From the NCBI GenBank assembly GCA_036501535.1, contig DASYAE010000280.1:1-16039 (forward strand): a DNA stretch of 16,039 nt, read 5' to 3'. Each line of letters opens with the position of its first letter. Position 1 is the stretch's first letter. A program made the translations under genes and the position numbers. The stretch comes from DASYAE01 sp036501535 (lineage in GTDB: Bacteria > Actinomycetota > Actinomycetes > Streptomycetales > Catenulisporaceae). Positions 1 to 6,691 of this stretch are shown piece after piece. A model generated the notes under the pieces. The model was not told where the DNA came from and made no database searches. It saw only the letters and a list, made by a program, of their open reading frames with translations.

Positions 1-114
1 CCCCTCTGGACTCCCCGGCGTGGGTTGCGCTGGAGACGGCTTGCGTCGGCCGCTGGCGGTTCACTTGTCTCGGTGGCCGCAGCGGAGTGTGCGCAGAGGA
101 TGGTTCCCGGGATG
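1..114. other. Left-edge stretch without a supported gene
   Basis: I see no credible gene, RNA or repeat in these first 114 bases. The open frames that cross it on the plus strand have poor composition and run antisense to the PIN toxin gene. It lies just downstream of that leftward gene, so it may hold its terminator, but I see no convincing hairpin. Confidence 0.4.
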
Positions 115-504
115 TCACGCCTCGAAGACGGGCGGTTGGAAGACGCCTCCGTACGCGTCGATCAGCTTGGCGATGTCGCCGGGATCCGAGGTGACGATGC
201 CGGCACGGCGTCTCATCGCCAGTGCGACGACTGAGGCGTCGACGACATCGGATGTTGCCGAGCGTCCGCACAGAATGCCTGCTTCTTTCGAGGTGGTCTC
301 GTCCAACGGCTCGACAGACACACTCTTCAGCAGTCGTGCCAGATGCGCCTGTTTCGCCCCGTCGCGCCACACCCGGCCGATTACGGCAGCGGGGACAATA
401 GGCAGTGCGTCCTCGGCTGCGAGCGCCTTCTCATGGAGTAGGGCGAACCGCCTGTCACCACGATCTGCAGCGATCAGTGTCCCCGCATCGTAGACCAGCG
501 CCAT
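115..504 (-). CDS. PIN-domain ribonuclease toxin (VapC-like)
   Basis: This 129-residue protein looks like a type II toxin of the PIN/VapC superfamily, metal-dependent ribonucleases that block translation by cutting tRNA, rRNA or mRNA. The N-terminal strand LVYDAGTLIAADRGDRR carries the first acidic residue (D6). The central TSDVVDASVVALA gives D86 and D89, and IVTSDPGDI near the C-terminus gives D107. The usual acidic residue of the VPAxVxxxVWRDG helix is not obvious (VPAAVIGRVWRDG, R44), as in an actinomycete PIN subfamily where this position often varies. The ATG overlaps the stop codon of the antitoxin gene by four bases (ATGA), a normal translational coupling. The target RNA cannot be predicted. 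The gene appears intact. Confidence 0.85.
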   Translation of the reverse strand: MALVYDAGTLIAADRGDRRFALLHEKALAAEDALPIVPAAVIGRVWRDGAKQAHLARLLKSVSVEPLDETTSKEAGILCGRSATSDVVDASVVALAMRRRAGIVTSDPGDIAKLIDAYGGVFQPPVFEA

Positions 505-863
505 CAGGCATCCGCCGCCTTCACCTCGGCGAGGAAAGCGTCAATGGCAGCTTCCTCTTCGTTCGTGACCGGGCCTTGCGCCTCGACGGCCTCGGCGAGG
601 AGCTCCTGGGCGATCTCGCGAGCCTGAGCGATCTGCTGGGTCCGCTCATACATCTCTTCAATGGCGCGGCCCACCAGTGCCGATGTGCTTATCCCGTGGA
701 ACTCGGCCAGCTTCTCGGCATACACGGCCGCAGTGAGCGGGATCGAGTAGGACTTCTTCGCCACGCTGCTGTGCTGTTTTCTAGCGGTATCGGGCCTCGG
801 CGGTCCGGAAGCCTTCTTTATGGTCTCGGCGTTACGGGGCGTCTTCGTGGCCATGCCCAGCAT
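504..863 (-). CDS. Antitoxin of the PIN toxin, ribbon-helix-helix type
   Basis: This 119-residue protein precedes and is coupled to the PIN toxin, so it is very probably the cognate antitoxin. A basic N-terminal tail (about 1-35) leads into KKSYSIPL, a candidate beta strand. Two helices follow, TAAVYAEKLAEFHG and TSALVGRAIEEMYERTQQ, in the order of an Arc/MetJ-type ribbon-helix-helix DNA-binding fold. The rest is an acidic helical tail (to about 119) rich in Ala and Glu, the sort of region that binds and masks a PIN active site. Two starts are possible, ATG 863 and ATG 854 (MATKTP). Neither has a clear Shine-Dalgarno sequence, and the operator palindrome ends ten bases before the first, so a leaderless or very short 5' end is possible. 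Family assignment rests on pattern, not on a recognised close homologue. Confidence 0.75.
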   Translation of the reverse strand: MLGMATKTPRNAETIKKASGPPRPDTARKQHSSVAKKSYSIPLTAAVYAEKLAEFHGISTSALVGRAIEEMYERTQQIAQAREIAQELLAEAVEAQGPVTNEEEAAIDAFLAEVKAADA

Positions 864-897
864 GGTAGGACGTACGGTAGGAAGACTTCCTACCGTA
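864..897 (-). promoter_or_regulatory. Palindromic operator of the toxin-antitoxin operon
   Basis: Bases 873-897 form a perfect inverted repeat: TACGGTAGGAAG, one central base, then CTTCCTACCGTA (12-bp arms). The half-site GGTAGGA recurs at 864-870 and 876-882, exactly 12 bp apart and in the same orientation. The site abuts the antitoxin start. Autorepression by an antitoxin or toxin-antitoxin complex bound to such a site is usual for type II systems; binding here is inferred. Confidence 0.75.
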
Positions 898-901
898 GTG
901 T

Positions 902-939
902 TGAAGGTGCCCCACGTGTTGATATGTGGGGCACCTTCA
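902..939 (-). terminator. Hairpin terminator after the P450 remnant
   Basis: TGAAGGTGCCCCAC (902-915) pairs perfectly with GTGGGGCACCTTCA (926-939) around a 10-base loop. It lies 46 bp past the stop of the leftward P450 remnant and before the toxin-antitoxin operator, so it probably insulates the two units. There is no T run, as is common in actinomycetes. Confidence 0.7.
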
Positions 940-985
940 GTCGTCTGAGTGACGAAACGAGTGGCTGAGCCCTGCGCTCAGCTCG

Positions 986-2066
986 TCACTGGTCCTGGAC
1001 TGCGGTGCCGCTGTCCCACTCGATGTGCAATTGCCGTAAGCCGCGGTGAATGGGATTGACCACCCAGTCGAACTCCTGCCCGGCGGCCAGCCGCAGCGCG
1101 GACAAGCGGGTGCTCAACAGTTCCAGCGCGACCTGGACCTCCAGGCGGGCCAGTGGTGCGCCTACGCAGTGGTGGATGCCGTGGCCGAAGGCGAGATGCG
1201 GCTTGGTCTGCTCGCGGTGCAGGTCGAATCGGGCCGCATCGGGAAAGTACGTGTCGTCGTGGTTGGCCGACGCGAACAGCAGTGCCAGCCGGGCGCCCTG
1301 AGGCAGCGCCACCCCGCCCAGCTCGACCGGCTCGGTGGTGGTCCGCATGAGTGCGTGCACTGAGGTATCCGCCCGCAGCACTTCCTCCACCGCGCGCGGG
1401 ATGTCGGCCGGGTCGGCGCAGATCTGCCGCCACTGCTCTGGTCGCATCAGCAGTTGGCGCAGGCAGTTGCCGAGCAGGTTGGCGGTCGTCTCGTGGCCGG
1501 CCAGGGTGAGCGTTGCACAGGTGTTGACCAGTTGCGGTGTCGGGATCGGCTCCGGCTCCTGCGCGGAGGCGGCGACCAGGTCACTGATCAGGTCATCCTG
1601 GGGGTTGGCGCGTCGCGCCTCGATCAGGTCGGTCCAGTAGCGGCCGCACTCCTGCAGGCGGCTCACCGTCTGGTCCTGTTCGGCCGGACTAAGCGGCAGC
1701 AGCACCAGCGCGATCCAGTCGCCCGACCAGCGTTTGAGTTCGGCCCGATCCTTCTCGGGTGCACCCAGCAGGTTGAGAATGACCCGCAGCGGCAACGGGA
1801 AGCCGAACCGACTGACGAACTCCGCCCGGCCGTCCGCCGCGAAGCCGTCGACCAGGTCGGCGGCGATGGCCCGTACCCGGTGCTCCAGATCGGCCCGGGA
1901 ACGCCGGCTGAACGCCTTGTTGACCACCCTGCGCACGACGGTATGCGAGGGTGGGTCGTTGTTCGCTGAAGAAGACAGGCTCCTCGCGCCGGGCGCGGGC
2001 ATAGATCGGGTAAGGATCCGTCAGTTGACTTCCGTCGAATGGGTTGAACTCGTTGCCGAGAGCCAC
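986..2066 (-). pseudogene. Cytochrome P450, internally deleted and frameshifted
   Basis: The 3' two thirds (frame open from 2002 to 986) encode a bacterial class I P450: DPPSHTVVRRVVNKAF (C helix), AGHETT (I-helix oxygen-binding motif), EEVLR (ExxR), and FGHGIHHCVGAPLA with the heme-ligating Cys. The N-terminal start of a P450, FNPFDGSQLTDPYPIYARARREEPVFFS, lies just upstream in a different frame. The two parts meet near 1960-1970. In intact relatives about 50-60 residues (the strand with WVVTRYxDI and the B-C loop) separate VFFS from NNDPPSHT; here they are missing. An internal deletion that also shifts frame explains this best. Heme binding by the remaining fragment alone is unlikely. The original start is uncertain: GTG 2066 fits family length, and ATG 2228 is a further in-frame option. 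Confidence 0.85.
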
Positions 2067-2226
2067 CTGTTGACCGTACTGCCCCGTTGCCGCCTTCACG
2101 AGAGCGTCCAAGCGCTCGGGTGAGTTCGAGTAAGACAGTTCGCTGTGGGTGAGTTGCGTTGGCCGGTGTCGGTGGTGTCTAGGAACATCGGTGTCATTAG
2201 GCCGGGTGTGCGGAGGGAGCGAGGGC

Positions 2227-2786
2227 ATGCGGCTCGACCAAGCGGGAACGGCCACCACGTTCGACGAGTTGTGCGCGCGTTACACGGACCGCCCGTGGCG
2301 GTACATGTTTGACGAGTTTCCGGAAGCAGAATGGCGAGACGCCGCGGCGACCGGGATGATCCGCCACATTGCCGGCGGCCTGAGAGTCGATGAACCCATT
2401 GAGACCGGGTACGGGCCCTATATCGTGGTCGGGGGATCTGCCGATATCGCGCGGGTGTGCGTTGGGCAGCACGGTGATCGGAACGGGGTGTTCCATGTGT
2501 ATGGCGGGCAGCTGTCTGTGCCGTTGCTGGCCGTCGACCTGAATTCGACCTTTGACGCAAAGGGGTTTCTGGGGCTGCTTCTCGCTCGCGGGCGAGTCGA
2601 GGGACGCGAACCGGACCTCATGGAAGTGGCCGACAAAGAGCGTCTGTTTCCGGCCGAATTGTTGGATAAGTACGGCGGTCTCGATCTGTCGAAGGTGATT
2701 GCGGCGGCCCGCGCGGGAGGCCGTTGTTGCTGCGTGGGGTCGCGGAGTCCTTTCCCGACCGGTTGCGGATACGGGCCAAGGGCTGA
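2227..2786 (+). CDS. Hypothetical protein with a probable 3' frameshift
   Basis: I do not recognise this family. The start is clear: ATG 2227 sits behind the purine-rich site GGAGGGAGCGAGGGC. The first 165 or so residues (MRLDQAGTATTFDELCARY..., with GYGPYIVVGGSADIARV and LLDKYGGLDLSKVIAAARAGG) read like a soluble globular protein with no membrane segment or signal peptide. After about 2722 the frame turns into Cys- and Arg-rich low-complexity sequence and would run to 2973, through the opposite acetyltransferase gene. Moving one frame at that point gives PLLLRGVAESFPDRLRIRAKG and a stop at 2784-2786, only 26 bp from the end of the convergent gene. I therefore infer a one-base deletion (or two-base insertion), either a real mutation or an assembly error, and give the corrected end. 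Confidence 0.6.
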
Positions 2787-2789
2787 CCC

Positions 2790-2810
2790 GCCGCGGGCAG
2801 CAGCCGCGGC
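2790..2810. terminator. Shared hairpin between convergent genes
   Basis: GCCGCGG (2790-2796) and CCGCGGC (2804-2810) pair around a 7-base loop. It fills the gap between the frame-corrected end of the hypothetical gene (2786) and the end of the convergent acetyltransferase (2813), so it could end transcription from both sides. Confidence 0.5.
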
Positions 2811-2812
2811 CC

Positions 2813-3364
2813 TTACACAGGGCGCCTCCGAAGGTGACGGTGCCCCTCGTTCGGGAACTGCGGCGGCAGCGCGGGCAGGATCGAGTCGAGCGGGTAGCCA
2901 GACTTCTCGGCGACGCGGCACGAGCCCTCGTTGCCGATCGTGTGCAGCAGTTCCACTTCGTCGGTCGGCATGATGTCCTGCGGGCCGAAGAACCATTGTG
3001 TCGCGGTCTCGACGCAGCGCGAGGCGATGCCTCTGCCTCGGGCCTCGGCCAGTGTCCAGTAGCCGACGCCGGCTGCCGGCATCGTCGGCGGATCGGCCGC
3101 CTTCACCACGAAGTGGCCCACGACCGCGCTATTCTCCTCGATCGTCCAGCTCAGGTGGGTTCCGTCCGCCCATCCCGCCTTCCGGTTTGCGAGCCAGGCG
3201 CGAGCTTCGTCCTCGTTCTCAACCGAGCTCATCAGCCAGCGCCGCATCGCGTCGTCGCGGTAGGCCTCGACGATCGTTTCGATGTCGGTGTCCTGCCAGG
3301 GGCGCAGGAGGAGGGCCGGTGCGGTTGCCGTCGGTTCGACCGTGAGGGTGAAGGGTGTTGTCAT
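2813..3364 (-). CDS. GNAT-family N-acetyltransferase
   Basis: This 183-residue protein belongs to the GNAT superfamily (RimJ/RimL-like), which moves the acetyl group of acetyl-CoA to an amine. After the beta-1 strand PALLLRPWQDTDIETIVEAY comes ENSAVVGHFVVKA, then GVGYWTLAEARGRGIASRCVETATQWFF (about 99-126). The last includes the acetyl-CoA pyrophosphate loop R-G-R-G-I-A. The following LLHTIGNEGSCRVAEKSGY matches the usual NxxSxxVxEKxGF block that closes the fold. I chose ATG 3364 because GGATGG lies just upstream and homologous GNATs start close to the first strand; ATG 3373 is an alternative. The substrate is not predictable. It is convergent with the frameshifted hypothetical gene. Confidence 0.85.
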   Translation of the reverse strand: MTTPFTLTVEPTATAPALLLRPWQDTDIETIVEAYRDDAMRRWLMSSVENEDEARAWLANRKAGWADGTHLSWTIEENSAVVGHFVVKAADPPTMPAAGVGYWTLAEARGRGIASRCVETATQWFFGPQDIMPTDEVELLHTIGNEGSCRVAEKSGYPLDSILPALPPQFPNEGHRHLRRRPV

Positions 3365-3448
3365 GCTGACCATCCAACAGCACGGCGTTCGCTGCGTCGG
3401 ATCGGCGGCCGGAGCGGGGTGCTCGAGTTCTGCCAACCGGTAAACCCT

Positions 3449-3478
3449 TTGTCGCCAAGCCGGGTGGTGTCGTATCGT
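3449..3478 (+). promoter_or_regulatory. Candidate promoter for the tRNA leader region
   Basis: TTGTCG (3449-3454), an 18-bp spacer and TATCGT (3473-3478) resemble a housekeeping actinomycete promoter. A start about seven bases further would fall at or near GTG 3486, so the first tiny ORF could be leaderless. No better promoter is seen between here and the tRNA. Prediction by eye only. Confidence 0.35.
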
Positions 3479-3485
3479 CGTGGAC

Positions 3486-3536
3486 GTGAGCCCGGCACTG
3501 GACCGCGGCCGCTCACTGGCAGAAGAGGCGTCGTGA
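3486..3536 (+). CDS. Possible 16-residue leader ORF
   Basis: GTG 3486 opens a short frame (VSPALDRGRSLAEEAS) ending at TGA 3534-3536. The frame also has a GTG at 3480. Its stop overlaps the GTG of the next tiny ORF by four bases (GTGA), the pattern of translational coupling. Nothing else supports translation; it is listed because it belongs to a coherent arrangement in front of the tRNA. Confidence 0.2.
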   Translation: MSPALDRGRSLAEEAS

Positions 3537-3616
3537 ATACCCAAACCCGCACATATCGACGACCGGTGCGACGCACCGCGGGTCGCCGATCTGGTGCGGC
3601 GTCCCGACGCGTCTGA
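3533..3616 (+). CDS. Possible arginine-rich leader peptide, 27 residues
   Basis: GTG 3533 follows AGAAGAGG and encodes VNTQTRTYRRPVRRTAGRR and eight more residues, ending at TGA 3614-3616. Nine of 27 residues are Arg, with five CGA and four CGC codons and no CGG. CGA and CGC are decoded by the inosine-modified tRNA-Arg(ACG), and a tRNA-Arg(ACG) gene lies 57 bp downstream after a hairpin. CGA is normally uncommon in such GC-rich genomes. A perfect 7-bp inverted repeat with a one-base centre (CGGTGCG, A, CGCACCG, 3564-3578) lies inside it. This looks like an attenuator leader, but the ORF could be chance; there is no protein homology to invoke. Confidence 0.3.
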   Translation: MNTQTRTYRRPVRRTAGRRSGAASRRV

Positions 3617-3630
3617 CCGGCCTTATTCCT

Positions 3631-3656
3631 GCACCCGAAGTGGTGCGGTTCTTTTG
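3631..3656 (+). terminator. Hairpin with T-rich tail before tRNA-Arg
   Basis: GCACC (3631-3635) pairs with GGTGC (3642-3646) around CGAAGT, followed by GGTTCTTTTG. The T-rich tail makes it look like an intrinsic terminator or attenuator. It is 27 bp upstream of the tRNA, leaving too little room for a full separate promoter, so it may lie within the tRNA precursor. The stem is short. Confidence 0.45.
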
Positions 3657-3673
3657 CGTTCTGCAGTCTTTCA

Positions 3674-3745
3674 GCCCTTGTAGCTCAGCGGACAGAGCAC
3701 CGGTCTACGAAACCGGGGGCGGTGGTTCAATTCCATCCGAGGGCA
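3674..3745 (+). tRNA. tRNA-Arg(ACG)
   Basis: A full cloverleaf folds by eye. The acceptor stem is GCCCTTG/CGAGGGC with one G-T wobble. The D arm is GCTC/GAGC with an 8-base loop containing GG. The anticodon arm is CCGGT/ACCGG with loop CTACGAA, so the anticodon is ACG. The variable loop has four bases. The T arm is GGTGG/CCATC with loop TTCAATT, which fits TTCRANN. The discriminator base is A and CCA is not encoded, as in other actinomycetes. With A34 edited to inosine by TadA it would read CGU, CGC and CGA. The fold is intact, so I call it functional. GTGCC/GGCAC at 3750-3765 just downstream may be a weak terminator. Confidence 0.9.
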
Positions 3746-3776
3746 CGGAGTGCCGATCAGGGCACGTATCCCACTG

Positions 3777-5249
3777 TCAGCGGTAGAGCGCGGCGGCGTC
3801 GGTGAGGATGATGGCTGGGTCTTTGTCAGCAAGGGCGCGCAGGTCGTTGGTGAAGCCGGTGGCGCTGTAGCAGGCAAGTTTGGCCGTGTCCGCGCTGGGG
3901 CGGCCCTGGGCGGCCAGCAGGCTTCGAATATGGCCCAGCCGTTCGAGGTGGCCGATGCCCATGGTCTCGCCCCACTTGGCTTCACCGATGGCCAGGATCG
4001 GTTGGCGGTTGTCGTCGTCCAGGCCGTAGGCGACGACATCGAGTTCGTGGCTTGTCTTGTTCGCCGGGTCGTTGACTGTTCCTCTTTCGACGCGGTGCGG
4101 GAAGTCGCCGAGAAGGTGCTCGTCGGCGACGTACCGGGTCCAGTGACGGCAGACGTGTTCGAAGTGCGGGCCCAGAACATTGCCGACGAAGCGGCGGCGA
4201 CTGCGCTGCCATAGGCGGGTGGGGTCGTGGGTGTGCTCAAGGTCGGACCAGATCGGGCGCATGACGGCGTGGTAGAAGGTCACCAGTGGCTCGGTGATGT
4301 GGAACGTGGTCCGGTTGTCTTTGAAGGCGTCGGGTTCCTTGGCGATCAGACCGGAGTCCTCCAGGACGTTGAGCGGATGAGCCAGGTCCCCGGACCTGCG
4401 CCCGAGGTAGGAGGCGATGCCGCCCCGGCTGGCGTTGCCTTCGGCGATCGCGGCGAGCACCGAGTGGTACAGCCCGGTGTCGTGAATGTCGGGTTCATCG
4501 GCGAGCAGATAGCGGGCCTCGCGGAACAGCGGACTGGTGCGGGAGAGGACGGTGCGCTCCACCCAGGCGTCGAAGTCGTCGGGGCCGTTCGGGGTGTCGT
4601 CGCGGACGTATTCGCGGCGGTACGCCGGGGTACCGCCGACGATGGCGTTGACTTTCAGAGCGGTGACCGGGTCGGTGATACCCCAGAACCGTGCGGCCAG
4701 CCGGTAGTCGAGGGTGGGCACCATCAGTTCGAGGCCCGCACGTCCGCGCAGCGGGGCGTTGCCGGACAGCAGGCCGCCCATGAACGACATCGCTGAGCCG
4801 CACAGCAGCAGCCGGGTGCGGCTGGCTTCGCGCTGCTCCCGTAGTGGGCCGAGGGCGTTCTGCACAACCGAGGGCAGCGTCGGATTGGCTTTGGCCAGGT
4901 AGGGGAACTCATCGATCACCACCGGCACGGCCTTGTCCCGGCCCAGGGCCAGCATGGCGTCGAGAACCTGATGCCAGTCGGTGAGCTCCAGCGGCGCCGG
5001 GGCGCCAAGGTGTTCACCGAGCGCAGCCCCGACGCGTCGCAAAGACTCGCCGTCGGCGGCCTGATCGGCGGCGAAGTAGAACCCGCCCGTCGCCTGGCAC
5101 AAGGCACGAAGCAGGAACGTCTTGCCCTGTCGGCGGCGACCGGACACGACGCCTAGAGTCGCACCAGGACGCTTGTCCGTAGCGAAGGCGCTTAACGTCG
5201 ACCATTCACGGTCGCGGTCGAACATCTCGGGTGGTCGGGGGAGCGGCAT
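3777..5249 (-). CDS. ATPase with C-terminal PD-(D/E)XK nuclease-like domain (DUF234 type)
   Basis: This 490-residue protein matches the archaeal-type ATPase/DUF234 architecture: an NTPase of the STAND/AAA lineage fused to a nuclease-like domain. Walker A is SGRRRQGKTFLL (G37-T44), Walker B is VVIDEFPYL (D113, E114), and the sensor block is GSAMSFM (151-157). A winged-helix-like region follows (about 255-315, GGIASYLGRRSGDLAHPLNVLEDSGLI). The C-terminal part keeps residues expected of a PD-(D/E)XK active site: E364 in PHFEHVC, D404 in HELDVVA, and E423 and K425 in GEAKW, so it may cut DNA. The physiological role of the family is poorly known; links to mobile DNA or defence are speculative. The ATG has AAGG seven bases upstream. 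It lies 20 bp behind the secreted propeller gene in the same direction and ends next to tRNA-Arg. Confidence 0.85.
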   Translation of the reverse strand: MPLPRPPEMFDRDREWSTLSAFATDKRPGATLGVVSGRRRQGKTFLLRALCQATGGFYFAADQAADGESLRRVGAALGEHLGAPAPLELTDWHQVLDAMLALGRDKAVPVVIDEFPYLAKANPTLPSVVQNALGPLREQREASRTRLLLCGSAMSFMGGLLSGNAPLRGRAGLELMVPTLDYRLAARFWGITDPVTALKVNAIVGGTPAYRREYVRDDTPNGPDDFDAWVERTVLSRTSPLFREARYLLADEPDIHDTGLYHSVLAAIAEGNASRGGIASYLGRRSGDLAHPLNVLEDSGLIAKEPDAFKDNRTTFHITEPLVTFYHAVMRPIWSDLEHTHDPTRLWQRSRRRFVGNVLGPHFEHVCRHWTRYVADEHLLGDFPHRVERGTVNDPANKTSHELDVVAYGLDDDNRQPILAIGEAKWGETMGIGHLERLGHIRSLLAAQGRPSADTAKLACYSATGFTNDLRALADKDPAIILTDAAALYR

Positions 5250-5266
5250 CGGCAGACCTTGGGGGC

Positions 5267-5309
5267 TCGTTACATAACTCGACTTATGATAGCTGAAGTT
5301 ATGATAACT
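5267..5309 (-). repeat. Three AT-rich 13-bp repeats at 15-bp spacing (probable operator)
   Basis: On the plus strand the copies are AGTTATGATAACT (5297-5309, a perfect palindrome with 6-bp arms around G), ACTTATGATAGCT (5282-5294) and TCGTTACATAACT (5267-5279). They begin every 15 bp and share the half-site ATA(A/G)CT. They stand out as AT-rich in this GC-rich window and lie 18-60 bp before the ATPase start. They also encode the last residues of the upstream gene. An operator or promoter of the ATPase gene is my inference. Confidence 0.55.
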
Positions 5310-6691
5310 GTGACCGGTGGTGTCGGGTTGTGGATGATCACGAAGTAGCGGAAGGTGTCGCCGGTCGAGGTGACCGCGCTGGTGCCCATGTCCGTGGTCA
5401 CGGTGATGTCCACTGTGGTGTTGGCCGGGCCCGGGGGCGACTCTACTTTCAGGGTCGTCGGGGTTTGTGAGTAGATCTTCTCGACGGGAGTGGAGCCGAA
5501 CAGCACGGTGACCGGGCCGACGAGACCGGTTCCGGTGATCGTGACCGTAGCTCCGCCGCCGGATAGGCCGTATGCGGGTGTCACGGCGGTGACCGTCGGC
5601 GCACCCGCGTAGCCGTACTGGTCCGTCGCCTGGGTCGGGCTGGTGCCGGTGGGTGTGGTGACGGTGACGTCGACGGTGCCTGTCGTGCCCGCGGGTGCTT
5701 CGGCGGTGATGGTGGTCGGGGTGTCGATCGTGAAGGTGGCCGGGACGCCGCCGAAGTCGACTGCGGTGGCCTGGGCGAAGTCGGTTCCGGTGAGGATGAC
5801 CTGGTTTCCGCCGGCCGGCGGGCCGCCGTCCGGGCTGACCGACGAGACCCAGGCGCTGGGCGTCATGGCCACGCTGTATGCGCCGGGGATCTTCTCTGTG
5901 GTGCTGGTGACCGTGTTCGTGGCGGTGTTGATGACTGATACTGCGCCGGGAGTGCCCGTGGCGTCCTCGACGTAGCCGGTGACGTAGAGGGCTGATCCGT
6001 CGGGGGTCTCTGCCAGCTCGACCGGCAGCGGGCTGACCGGGATGTTGGCGGTGACGGCGTTGTCGGCGGTGTCGATCATGGAGACCTGGCCGCTGTTCTC
6101 GTCTGCGGCGTAGACCGTGCTGCCGTCCGGGGAGACTGCTACGCCGCTCGGATATCCGCCGACCGGGATGGTTGCGGTGACCGCGTCGGTGGCGGTGTCG
6201 ACTACCGAGACCGTGTCGCTCAACCCGTCTGCGACGTAGACGGTGCCTCCGCCGGGGGAGACGGCGAGGCCGGTGGGCCCGTCGCCGATCGGGATCTCGG
6301 CGGTGACCTTGTTGGTCGCCGTGCTCAACACGCCGAGCATGCCGAGGTCGGTGCTCCCGTCGGGAATGGACTGCGCCAGATAGACGGCGCTGCCGTTCGG
6401 GTTGTACGCCATCTCGGGCGGGGTGCCGACTTCGACGGGCTGCTCGATGGTCGCCGTGACGGTGCCGGTCGTCACGTTGTAGGCCGTGATCGTGGTGGGC
6501 TGCAGGCCGTCGGAGAAATAGGCCGTCGTGCCGATCGTGCCGAACGTGCGAGCCGCGCCGGTCGATGCGTGCGCGGCGGGCGGGCTCGCCACCGTGACCA
6601 CGGCTGCCCCGGCGAGCGCGACGCCGGCGACGAGGGCGGCGGTGCGGCTCGGCGTGCGCGGTTCGGATGGTTGCGGCCGGTTACGGCGCAT
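5270..6691 (-). CDS. Secreted YVTN beta-propeller protein with two IPT/TIG domains
   Basis: The 473-residue product is exported. MRRNRPQPSEPRTPSR leads to a hydrophobic stretch AALVAGVALAGAAVVTVA and a signal peptidase site after AHA (about residue 42). Next come about five YVTN-type propeller blades, with the repeated pattern TVSVVDTATDAVTATIPVGG / PSGVAVSPDGSTVYAAD. Two IPT/TIG immunoglobulin-like domains follow, marked by VSSVSPDGGPPAGGNQVILTGTDF and VTAVTPAYGLSGGGATVTITGTGL. No enzyme motif is seen; such proteins are usually cell-surface or secreted binding proteins. ATG 6691 was chosen because AGGGAG precedes it and the signal peptide starts there. The blade number is incomplete for a seven-bladed propeller. 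The last dozen residues (VIITSAIISRVM) are encoded by the AT-rich repeats in front of the next gene, so that end may be a recent extension. Confidence 0.8.
   Translation of the reverse strand: MRRNRPQPSEPRTPSRTAALVAGVALAGAAVVTVASPPAAHASTGAARTFGTIGTTAYFSDGLQPTTITAYNVTTGTVTATIEQPVEVGTPPEMAYNPNGSAVYLAQSIPDGSTDLGMLGVLSTATNKVTAEIPIGDGPTGLAVSPGGGTVYVADGLSDTVSVVDTATDAVTATIPVGGYPSGVAVSPDGSTVYAADENSGQVSMIDTADNAVTANIPVSPLPVELAETPDGSALYVTGYVEDATGTPGAVSVINTATNTVTSTTEKIPGAYSVAMTPSAWVSSVSPDGGPPAGGNQVILTGTDFAQATAVDFGGVPATFTIDTPTTITAEAPAGTTGTVDVTVTTPTGTSPTQATDQYGYAGAPTVTAVTPAYGLSGGGATVTITGTGLVGPVTVLFGSTPVEKIYSQTPTTLKVESPPGPANTTVDITVTTDMGTSAVTSTGDTFRYFVIIHNPTPPVTVIITSAIISRVM

Noticed and set aside
2699..3616. 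A 305-residue plus-strand frame
   Set aside because: Mostly antisense to the acetyltransferase; only its final 27 codons, starting at GTG 3533, are considered as a possible leader peptide.
3674..3745. The tRNA as a partial attachment-site copy left by an integrated element
   Set aside because: The cloverleaf is complete, and no integrase or second copy of the 3' end was found in the window.
3671..4240. A 189-residue minus-strand frame beginning MSTPTTPP and ending in NHRPRFRRPVLCPLSYKG
   Set aside because: Its end is the antisense of the tRNA-Arg and the rest is a shadow frame of the ATPase gene.
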